A stretch of DNA of 64,000 nt from Lycorma delicatula (Eukaryota; Arthropoda; Insecta; Hemiptera; Fulgoridae): the NCBI RefSeq assembly GCF_047948215.1, contig NC_134455.1, forward strand, positions 345,798,997 through 345,862,996. Direction: 5' to 3'. Every line of letters begins with the position of its first letter. The stretch's first letter is position 1. Positions 55,000-64,000 of the stretch are shown here, in pieces. The position numbers were made by a program, and so were the translations under genes. The notes beneath the pieces are model-generated. The model worked only from the letters and a program-made list of their open reading frames with translations, did no database searches and was not told the DNA's origin.

Positions 55000-56150
55000 T
55001 TCATTTTAATTAGTAAAAACAAATCACTTGAATCTTGGAAATGAAAGCTCTTCAATGGGCATCCTTCCTAGATTTGCCACTTGTGATGGTCCTCTGCTAT
55101 TTCCATCTGCTTTAGACAAGCTGTCTTGATTGATAGTTACTTTTCATTTGCTCCTTTGCTTTCTAATCTCCCTTAACCTCCAGGTTGGCTGCCATTCATT
55201 CACCTTCTTAGTCCATTTACTGTCTACTTGTCTAGCAGTAATACGACCAGCTCACTTTTACTTCAGTATCTTTATTGTTGTTATTACATCTAATAATGTA
55301 ATAGCTTTACCAGTTATTTTTTTGTAATTATTTATATTATACTTCTTTGCATTGTCATTTGAATGGTTGCTAGTTTTTAATTATATTTTATTTGAATGAC
55401 CGTGTTTTCAAGCCATAAATGGGTATTGGAAATACATAAATTTTTAGCAGACTGATATTTGTTTTTAAGGATCAACTTTAAAGGTTGATATTTTAAATAT
55501 AATTATGAACCTTATTATTTCTTCAAGGACCTGTTCTTGAAGGAGATAATTTGACCTAGGCAGATGACATATTGAAACCAGTTTAGTTTACATCCAATTC
55601 TATGTCTTCTCCTTCCATATTGGTAGTAAAATGTATTTCCTCAAGATTTATGGTAAGGCTGGCACTTTGCCTGCTTTTGCTATTGTTGAGCATATATTTT
55701 AGTTCTTCTACTGATTTTGAGATAACTACAATATCATTTGCGATTAAAATAGACAAATCTGATATTCTTCATATTTTTCAATAAGCTGTTTAATAACTTG
55801 AAGATTGTTTAAAGTAGAAAATATGATTTGAAAGCCAGCTTGTATGACCAATTGATGACAGTTAACTATGTCTGTAGAAGGTTCTGAATTAATTTCAAAA
55901 ACAGTTTGCAAAATCATGACTCGATACTTATTAAAATGTATTATATTAGTTAACTTTCATTGACAAGGAGCTATTTGTTCTTTTAATATCCTGATAAGCA
56001 ACTGTAATATGACTTCCATCATTTTTAAAGCTACTTTTAACATCTCATTTATGATCTTATCACTCCCTGCCATTTTATTTTTATACACTTTATTTAACTT
56101 GCTCTGTGTACTGCGTCCTACAGCAGGATGGTCAGAATTTGCCAGCAATA
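55000..56150 (-). pseudogene. Decayed RTE-like LINE: RT and C-terminal fragments
   Basis: Right to left: NKMAGSDKIINEMLKVALKM (56090-56030), matching the KAAGPDGIxxEMLK region of RT; then IANDIVVISKSVEELKYMLN near 55750-55690 (usual FADD replaced by AND); then LTINLEEIHFTTNMEGEDIE near 55650-55590. The C-terminal WTKKVNEWQPTWRLREIRKQ lies near 55220-55160. Order and motifs suit an RTE-type LINE with internal loss. Confidence 0.65.
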
Positions 56151-56159
56151 TTTAACCTA

Positions 56160-57600
56160 CTTCCAGATGAGATAGAAAGTTAACATTTTGCATACATGCT
56201 TGCTGTCGATGACAATACATTGTGATAACAAAAGATTCTATAAAAAGATCTACTTTCATAGAAAATTTGTTGCTTGCAAATAAAAAATATTCCCACAACC
56301 ATGCATGTGAACAAAAGACTTCAACGCAGAATGCCAGTCAGCAATGCTTTCTGCTACGCAAGAAAATTAATAGCCTATAATGAATGTGAAGGTGAATATG
56401 GACAGCTGTCAGTGAATCACTGCTCTTAGATTTATACATAAATGTATTGAATTGGTTATTCATTTTACTACATCATTATATTTCAGAAGAAATCAATTTA
56501 TGATTGTATACAATTGTGTAGAGTTATGTAACCATTTATACAATATGTTTAAAATTGAAAAATTAACACATTTACCTGAGATTGTGTCCAAGAAGTTTCA
56601 TAATAATAAACTTATTGTGATTGTATAGTCTATAAAGTATAAAATAAAAAAAACATTTTTAATTTTTTACCACTAATAATAAAAGTGTGGGACACTCTCT
56701 GTTTTATTATATTTTATAATCATTTCATTGTTAATTTGCTATGTAATACAATGAAAGGCACCCTATGCTTTTATTATTCGTGGTATAAAATGTAAATGAA
56801 TTTTATTAATAAATTCATTCAATATGCATAATTATAATATTAAATGTAGCTGAGAGATATAACAAATAAAAGTACATTCACTACCGTGAATAGAAAACAG
56901 ATTTATAAATCATCATTATTATCAATATAAAATATTTGAATTTAATCAATGAGTTTATTATAAACATTTATTCTTGATTTAATATGGGAGTGAAATTATT
57001 TTTCTTTTTTGAGTGCATCTTTAAATATATTTGTTTTGGAAAATTTTTCAAAACAATTTAAACTTTAATTCAATAATTTTGAAACAGTGAAATTTTGGTA
57101 CTTTTTTGTAATTTTTTCAATTGTTAAATAAAAGTGTATATTTAACACTGGTATTTAAAAAAAAATTATTGTTTAATGTTTACATAACCTTGACTACCTC
57201 ATATTTTGAAAAATTTGTACATAAATATTTGCTCAAATTACATTTGTTAAACCTCCTGAAATACAGAAAGACCTCAACTTACGCAAATTCATTGTGTAAC
57301 ATTCAATTCATGTAACTTGAGTTGTTCGGCTTAACCTTAAAACACCCAGTAAATACATAAAAATTGGACTTAATGTATGTACAGTACTTGGAAGGAAGAC
57401 CTAAATATAGGTGAAATAATCAGTCTTAAAAAATATAAAACCTAATAAAATAAAACTTACTTTTAATTGTTAATACTGCAACACTTGTTAACCTTAAGAC
57501 ATACTGTACATACTTAATAATATAATTAATGAAAAAAAAAACTTAGTATCATTATGATTTAAATTTAAAAATAAAATTGCTATCAATAGTTTATTCAACT
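56160..57600. other. AT-rich sequence without recognisable features
   Basis: No gene or element recognised. Short open frames here have no family resemblance. Confidence 0.5.
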
Positions 57601-57609
57601 GTTTCTTCT

Positions 57610-58705
57610 ATTAAAATTATTCATGTTCAAATCTGTCAAATTCACGGGCTTTGATGTTGGATTGAAGAAAGAATTTAGTCTTCTGATTTGTGCAGCGTCA
57701 TTTCTTGTTTAGAATCTCATCATAACAAGCATTAGCCTTGAAACTTTTGCACTTCTTTCTTTGTTGGGATTGTTTTCAACAAAATACAATATGTAAGCTT
57801 CCAAATTTTCAGACTTTAGCCATTCCACTAATAGTCAATGTTTTTTTCTCTTGATTGGCTACCTGAGTGTTATCTTCTGTTTCTTCATTATTAGGCAACT
57901 CTACAAGATCTTCATTAGATAATTCTTCATCATGGGATCCGATTAGTTCATTAATGCTTTCTTGATCTACATTATCAAATCCAAGTGATTTGGTAATCCA
58001 ACAATTTCATTAACTACTGAATATGTTATACCTTCATTTGGTAATTGTGTTGAGAACTGTAATATCAACAGCCATTTTGATATTAAAAATTTTCCAAAAA
58101 TGTGTAACATTTTCTTTTTCCTTTGAATCGAGTTCTCAGATAATTTTCTTAAATGTTCTATGAAGGTAATAACTTTTGAAGGCTTTATAACACCCTGATC
58201 TAAAGGTTGAATTACAGATGTAATGTTGGGGGGCAAGAACAATTACTAATATTTTCGATTGTTTGTGGATGACCAGGCGTATTATTAATTAAAATATTTT
58301 AAAGGGTATTTGTTCTCTCTCACAGTATGCTTTCAATTCAGGAATGAGTAAATTAGTAAAATAATCTTGAAATAAAACACTTGTAAGCCAACTTTTATTA
58401 ACTGATTTCCATTAAACTGGCAGTTCTGTTTTTTATTTGTCTTTAAATGCCTTTGGAGTTTCAGAATAATAAATAACTAGATTTTAATTTTAAATCACCA
58501 GCAGCATTAGAGCCTAATAAAATAGTACACCACTTTTGTTGCTTTGAAACCTGAAGCAGATTTCTCTTCCACTGAAACAAACATACAGATGGGCATACTT
58601 TTCCAAAAGAGCCCAGTTTTGTCTAGATTAAATACTTGTCTGGGTTTGTAATCTTCTTTCAAATTATCAGAAAATTTTCAGCAGCTGCGACTTCCCAGTT
58701 AGTTT
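57610..58705 (-). pseudogene. Tigger/pogo-type transposase, catalytic part
   Basis: Reading right to left after an N-terminal break: GFHSLKLTG near 58710, YKPRQVFNLDKTGLFWKSMP near 58650-58590 (usual DET changed to DKT), then VEEKSASGFKA. The second block near 58350-58230 keeps QIPFK and VLAPQHYICN-like sequence. The open frame 58242-57967 carries MFLPPNITSVIQPLDQGVIK (third catalytic block), LDSKEKE-like sequence and VGLPNHLD. An acidic end (DQESINELIGSHDEEL) runs to about 57890, with a decayed tail to about 57610. The first part of the gene lies across the LINE at 62985-63360. Confidence 0.8.
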
Positions 58706-58761
58706 CAAACTGTGGAAACCATGATGATCCTTATACAGTTTAGAACTATTCATTGGTTCCG

Positions 58762-59200
58762 TAAACTGACCGATGAAGATGTCTTGTCCCTCATTAGGGA
58801 ACAGAATACTGATTTAGATGAAGCCGCCTTCTGGCGGAACTGCAGGTTGTCCTTTAAAATGGGTAGGCATGATACCCAGAAATATTACAGAGTCATTGAG
58901 ATAAGTTCTGGTCTATTACAAAAATTTACACCTGCAGGCAGACTATTTATCAATTTAGGATCCTGCCAAGTAAAAGAGTACATGGATGTCAAAAGATGTT
59001 TCAGCTGCTGCAGATATGGTCACAGGGCTAAGTTTTGTAAGTTTGCCTTGGTGTGTGCCCATTGTGGTGAGGAAGGCCACAAGTGTGATGATTGTTCACA
59101 TAGGTCCGAGGCTCCGGCCTATACTAACTATAAGAGGTTGCACAAGAATCATGAGCATCCAGCTATTAGTAGGGAGTGTGGCTACTGTGCTGTACTTTAA
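58762..59200 (+). pseudogene. R1-clade ORF1 C-terminal part with zinc knuckles
   Basis: The open frame reads KLTDEDVLSLIREQNTDLDE, then RLSFKMGRHDTQKYYRVIEI. The knuckle region follows: CFSCCRYGHRAKFC and CAHCGEEGHKCDDC, then SREC near the stop. This is the C-terminal half of an R1-like gag protein. ORF2 starts 9 bases after the stop (59209). Confidence 0.82.
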
Positions 59201-59208
59201 TTCTTTAG

Positions 59209-59820
59209 ATGGTTAGGATCGGTCAACTAAATGCCCAGGGTGCTTATGTAGTCCAAGTTGAGTTAGGTGAGATTGTAGAGAGACGGAGCCTCGATGTTCT
59301 CCTTCTGCAGCACCCATATGTAATTAGTGGTGATCTGCCAGGCTTTCAGAGCTGGAAAATATTTTGTGTAGGCCATACCTGTATGTCTGCCATTCAATGC
59401 AGGTAGTCACTTGATAGTGTCTTTATATGGCAGGTTTCTGACACACATCATGTTGTGGTCAGACTTGCCATTCGCGGACAGAACCTTACAGTTGTTAGTT
59501 CATATTTCCAATACAGGGATCCCACTGAGGAACATTTTGCAAGATGGGTTAGAATGGGTCCAATCCTTATTGGTGTCGATGTCAATGTGAAGTCGCATTT
59601 CTGGCACAGTGGGCTCACTGATCATGGCGGTAGCCTAGTTGACAGTTTCATCGTTCAGTACAATTTTGAGGTCTTTAATGTTGCAGACCAGTTGGCCACT
59701 TTCATCGAAATGGATGAAGGGCCTTTTCAGGTACTAATATCCATCACCATTGGTAGGGACATCACTGGCAGGGTCCTTGACTGGTCTGTGGTCGACGACT
59801 GTCTAGCAATCATCAATTGA
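59209..59820 (+). pseudogene. R1-clade ORF2: AP-endonuclease domain
   Basis: It opens MVRIGQLNAQGAYVVQVELG. An in-frame TAG at 59404 follows the VxxxQHP block (LLLQHPYVISG in place of LLQEPY). Then VVVRLAIRGQNLTVVSSYFQ and ILIGVDVNVKSHFWHSG (GDFNAKS block) are legible, and the end reads DWSVVDDCLAI (SDH motif lost). Inactive. Confidence 0.78.
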
Positions 59821-60639
59821 TATTTTTGAAATAATGGATGAGCTGAGTGATGGCCACAAGGGGCATTTTTCTGTTTGCCGGGGGCGCTTCCTGCATAGGG
59901 GGGCGGATTGGACGAATTTCTCCTCTTTGTTGGAGTCCATACTGGAGATTTTTTCTTGAGACCTTGACGGCCTGCCATTAGATGTCCTAGCAAAAAGGGA
60001 AAATTTCACTTCTGCGGTGGTGGCAGCAGCTGAAGCTGCCATTCCTAGAGGCACTGGCAGGAATGTATATCTGGTTGGTGGTTTTGGAATATGACAGCAA
60101 TGAAGCAGTCTGTGAACCCAACTCAGAAGGGCTGCACAACAAGAGGGTGATCCTGACTGGCATGTAGCTCTAACTGCAGAGCAAGGGGTAGGTACTTTCA
60201 TAGCATTCGTTCCTCCAAGCATAATTCTTGGCACTCCTTCTTTCAGGAGCAAGGGAATAGAGACCCTTGGAATGTTGTGTATAGAGCCCTTAGACATAAG
60301 TGCAGGATAGGATGTCCTCTTGTCAACCCACCAGGGTGTGGTAATTGATAAGGACCATGTCCTTAACATTCTGCTCAATGATTTGCTCCTGGATAACAGT
60401 GTGGTGGGTGAGGTTTTATACAACTGGTGTGTCAAGTAGGAAGTCGTGGTTTTCGAGACTGACTTACATTCTTCGGAGGAGGAAGTGCGTCATGTGATCT
60501 GTGGTATGGCATGGCACACGGCCACTGGATATGACTGTATCAGTATCACAGTGGAGCTCCTTGTCTGAGCGCTTCCAGTAGTCGTTTGTCCTCTAACTAT
60601 AATATATAATAGGTTACTGTTCGCTGGTCACTTTCTGGT

Positions 60640-62170
60640 ATGTTGGAAGTATGGAGACTTGGTGTTGTTCAAAAGTGGCGACAAAGATCCCACTGTTAGT
60701 TCTTCTTACCATCCACTAACGCTCTTGCCTGTGATTGGCAAGGTTTTTGAGAAGATCCTATATATGCATATAAATGTTAGATTGGCCACTGATCATTTGC
60801 TAATGGACAACCATTGGTGTCCGTCCACCAAGGGCACTGAGGATGGCATACTAAAGGTGATGGATGTAGCTTCCTCTAGTCCATGTAAATATGTATCTAA
60901 AATATGGGATTTTTCTGGACATATCCGGAGCATTTAACAACTTATGGTGGCCCTTTGTTCTGTTTCAGGTGCAGAAGCATAAGTGCATACGAAATGAACT
61001 AGAAGTGCTCTCAAGTTATTTTAGCCATCGGACCATGACAGTGGCTCGGAGGTTTGTAAGACCTTAACTAAAGGCTGCCCTCAGGGCAGTCTTCTGAGTC
61101 CCCTTGTTTGGATCATTGAATTTGATTTGATGTTGCGTTTAAGGTTGCCATATCATTGCTTATGTTGACGATGCGCTGCTACTGATTGAAGGGGATTTGC
61201 GTAATGAGGTAGAGTTCTGAGCTGGTCGTGCTTGTGAGACACTCCAACTGTGGAGTCTCCAACATAAAATGATTTTCAGCCCAGAGAAAATCACAATGAT
61301 TTTGCTTAAGGACCGATTGGCTGCTACCTGATGAATCTGGGTCCAGATGGCTGGTCTCCCAATTCGGTATGTTATGACTCAAAAATATCTGGGTGTTATC
61401 CTTGATGAGAATTTTCAGTTCAAGGAACATCTACAGTATGTAGTAAAAAAGCTCGCTGATGCTTTTTATGGAATCCGTAAAGTCATTCATCTCAATTGGG
61501 GGTTGAATTACCGTACTATGTGAATCCTTTACAAAGGTGTCAGCAAAGCTATTATGCTGTATTCTGCACCTGTCTGGATTCACCACATAGCTTTTAGGTA
61601 TGCGTGGACATTTTGATGCAGGCCAGTGACTCCTCTTGCTGGCTGTTATAAGCAGTTATAGAACAGTCTCGCGGGAGGCAGTCTGTGATATAGCTGGAGT
61701 CAAACAAATAGATATCTTGGCTAATTAGCATAAGGAACGCTACTTTTCCAAGGTAAATAACCTATTGATGTCAGAACAAAAGCAGGAGATTGAAGACCGG
61801 GGCCTTGCCTCTTGGCAGGTCAGGTGGGACGAATCCCCTACAGGTTACTTCATGCATGGTATATTTCCTATAGCGTCTCATTTAGGTGCGATTGGATGGG
61901 TCTCCCCCAATTGGTACATCACACAGTTTCTCTTCGGGCAAGTTTGGCTAGGTTTCATTTGGTGGATTCGAGTCAATGCCCGGATTGTGGGACTGATGAT
62001 ACAGTGGACCACGTTCTCTATGTCTGTCCCCGATATGAGGTCGACCGTTCACAAGCTGTTAGGGAACTTGAGAGAATACATTCCTTTCTGGATCTCCGTA
62101 TTAACTGGATGATCCACGAGGAGTGGTCTATAGTGGCTGTTTTCTTCATGCCCTTGTTGTGTATAGGTAT
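60640..62170 (+). pseudogene. R1-clade ORF2: reverse transcriptase and C-terminal knuckle
   Basis: RT blocks in order: VLFKSGDKDPTVSSSYHPLT (60662 on), LPVIGKVFEKILYMHIN, GTEDGILKVMDVASSS, then GCPQGSLLSPLVWI near 61074-61115 and CYVDDALLLIEGD near 61160-61195 (YVDD in place of FADD). KYLGVILDENFQFKEHLQY lies near 61383-61440 and LYSAPVWIHHIAFRYA near 61558-61605. The final part is LLHAWYISYSVSFRCDWMG and the knuckle CPDCGTDDTVDHVLYVCPRY (61976-62035). At least six lesions. Confidence 0.8.
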
Positions 62171-62984
62171 GTAGAGGGAGTTTAATCGACGTAGAATCCC
62201 GGGTGGCTAGGGTTCCGACTTAGGCACTGAATTGGTTAAGGAATTAGGTTGAATTGGTTGGTAGGCACATTGGCATCTTGCCATGGTTATATTGGTATTG
62301 TTTTTGATTTGCTTTGGGGCTTCCAATTGTGTGGATGTCGGGTATGTTAACCCGTGTGACCAGGAGTGTGGCTTCCCTCCGTCGGTGACAGTTATGATCG
62401 TGACTTGGTAATGCCACGCGAGACATCATGATGAGACTGGGTGGGGGTGCAGGATTTGTCCCCGGCTCCTGCGCAAGCCAGAATGAGGTTGCGTTCCCCT
62501 TGTTAGGTGACTTAAATAGTTCGACTTAAGTGAGTGTAGGTCTGAATTTCTATGTTGTGTAAAACATAATTTTGATCGGTATGAGTGTAGCACTGATTTA
62601 ACTTTAAACTCATTCGTTCTCTGAGGCATTCACAGTCACGAATGGTGTTGTCAAATCTTTACTAGCTTCTAGAGGTACGCGCTTCTGTGATTTTGGTCAG
62701 TTAGTTTGATGGAATTATATTATGTTGGATATGAAGATGTTTGAAAGATAAGGGCGACATTTGATTCGTATTTTACTGATGGAAATGTTTGCCGAGGCAT
62801 TTACATCAGTGGCATCCTGACCAAGGCCTGGCTGGTGACTGTGAGATGGTCATCAGTTCTGTGAGATGACCATGAGATGATCAGTTAAGAGGGTCTAAAC
62901 ACGACCTCCAGTAGAGCCCCTCAAGGCTTGGACCGGAGAGGGTGGTGTGGCAACCAGTAACATCACAAAATGGGTGTCTTCCCC

Positions 62985-63360
62985 CTACAGGGTTGGGATG
63001 CTGGCAATAAATGTTTTTGTTTCTGCATTACATTTTATTGAGTCATAAATACTAATAGCATTTTCTTTAATTACCTGCATAGAAACAACCATGTTCTCTT
63101 GATTTTGATGTTCAATCCATGTGCTTAACATCCTTTCTATTTTCTCCATAATCACAAGTTGAATCACTGAAACTTTTGCAATTATTCGCATAGCACTTTT
63201 ACAACCTTCTTTTATTTTTTTTGGAATTGTACCTAATTGTTGAAGTGCTGATTCACTAAGCCCAGTATTTACTCTGAAGTCCTTCATGTTTTTACTCCTT
63301 TTGTATTTTTTAAAATCTAACTTTTCTTCTAGAGTAATCGCTTTCCCTTTTTTTTTAAAG
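62985..63360 (-). pseudogene. Tigger/pogo-type transposase, N-terminal part
   Basis: The open frame 63287-62985 reads GLSESALQQLGTIPKKIKEG, then MEKIERMLSTWIEHQNQENM, VIKENAISIYDSIKCN and TKTFIAS. This is the helix-turn-helix and CENP-B-like DNA-binding domain. Upstream, KAITLEEKLDF in another frame extends it to about 63358. It continues across the R1-clade LINE into the catalytic part at 58705. Confidence 0.8.
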
Positions 63361-63574
63361 TTTTATTCCAACTTATATTGTTCACACAGTAACAACAAAA
63401 AAATCAAGAAATTAAAGACTGGCAAATTGTAATTTTGTAGCACAATTAAACTTTATAAAGGAACCTTCCAGGGTAAAAATAAGGAGAGACATCTGTAAGA
63501 TAAGTGATGATTCTTGGAAATCACTGTGTAACAGTATGTACCTTGTCTCTATTTTTTCGTTTAGCCTCCAGAGC

Positions 63575-63873
63575 CACCATAAGGTATTAGTTCAAAGGAT
63601 GAATGGGGATAATATGTATGAATGTAAATGAAGTGTAATCTTGTCACGTCGACTAGATCAGGTCAGGTCTTGTCAGGTTGTAATCAGTCTCAGGTTGACC
63701 ATTCCTGAGATATGTGGTTAGCTGAAACCCAACCACCAAAGGACACCAGTATCCATGATTTAGTATTCAATCTGTATAAAAGTAACTGCCTTTACTAGGA
63801 TAACCTCAGAACTTTTGACTTTGAAATCAGCCGATTTGTGATGATGAGTTAACCACTAGACCAGCCTGGTGAG
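63575..63873 (-). repeat. tRNA-derived SINE, second family
   Basis: The minus strand starts CTCACCAGGCTGG and has an A box TGGTCTAGTGG (63853-63863), then after about 40 nt a B-box-like GTTCTGAGGTT (63802-63812). A body of about 200 bp follows, with a GAC-rich segment near 63650-63680. Its head differs from the SINE at 48997-49157, so it is another family. The left border is uncertain. Confidence 0.65.
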
Positions 63874-64000
63874 CTAACAGTATGTACAGTAGTAACAATA
63901 ATAAACTGAACCCCAATTCCTAGAAGTACAGTAACTGAACATATATATTAATGCTATATGAAGTAGAAATAATTTAGCAATCATACGTAGGCTTACAGTA

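Larger units (their letters stand above)
58712..62984 (+). mobile_element. R1-clade LINE, nearly full ORF content but decayed
   Basis: The insertion carries the end of ORF1, all ORF2 domains and about 800 bp of 3'UTR. It lies within a Tigger/pogo transposase gene on the other strand. ORF1 lacks its N-terminus, so the copy is 5'-truncated. I found no clear target-site duplication or poly(A) tail, and the 3' border is inferred from where Tigger sequence resumes (TFIAS at about 62990). Confidence 0.78.

Noticed and set aside
59803..60435. A 210-codon minus-strand open frame
   Set aside because: It is antisense to the R1-clade LINE, between its endonuclease and RT domains, with no recognisable domain.
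1..64000. CRISPR arrays, bacterial operons or phage
   Set aside because: No regular spaced repeats. Spliced genes, LINEs and SINEs show a eukaryotic nuclear genome.

Overview
This is a 64-kb piece of an AT-rich animal nuclear genome. It is almost certainly an insect. A hemipteran is my best guess, from the mix of repeat families and the very large repeat-filled introns, but that guess is weak. The only host gene I can support is the 5' two-thirds of an ACSF3-type malonyl-CoA synthetase on the minus strand. Its coding exons lie at 34040-33671, 28112-27953, 23664-23414, 15217-15061 and 6812-6612. Splice sites and phases agree across all four introns, and the gene runs off the left edge of the window.

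Nearly everything else is transposable-element sequence, in several age layers. The youngest element is a full-length, about 6.03-kb, I-clade-like LINE (40530-46561, minus). It has a 13-bp target-site duplication, an intact zinc-knuckle ORF1, and an ORF2 (endonuclease, RT, RNase H) broken by one frameshift. A 5'-truncated relative lies at 24854-26960 and an older remnant at about 28590-28980. The full-length copy sits inside an IS630-type transposase gene and the truncated copy inside a mariner gene; in both cases the host transposase reading continues on the far side.

Other layers by position: R1-clade LINE tail with target-site duplication (327-1313); mariner remnants (1540-2340, 5345-6310, 16130-16900, 24430-27490 and 32546-33597, the last with terminal inverted repeats); Penelope-like element with RT and GIY-YIG (9040-9560); decayed full-length piggyBac (10440-12129); two IS630 remnants of a helix-turn-helix (DUF4817-like) family (13060-13440, 15660-15850) and a better-preserved one (29300-30161); an old LINE with gag knuckle, endonuclease and RT (17790-20009) next to a hAT element (20010-21480); Tc1 (30445-31370); LINE fragments at 4200-4560, 21530-22353, 36600-37530, 48690-50120, 53500-54160 and 55000-56150; a Jockey-like ORF1 interrupted by an R2-clade restriction-like-endonuclease fragment (50540-52773); and a Tigger/pogo transposase split by an R1-clade LINE (57610-63360). 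tRNA-derived SINEs lie near 35200-35300, 48997-49157 and 63575-63873.

The most unusual signal is in the 3'UTR of the young LINE. Two separate hairpins share an identical 9-nt loop on differing, fully compensated stems, and one stem shows a further base-pair-preserving change between the two LINE copies. This points to a selected RNA structure. All identifications come from reading translations and motifs by eye; no database search was possible.
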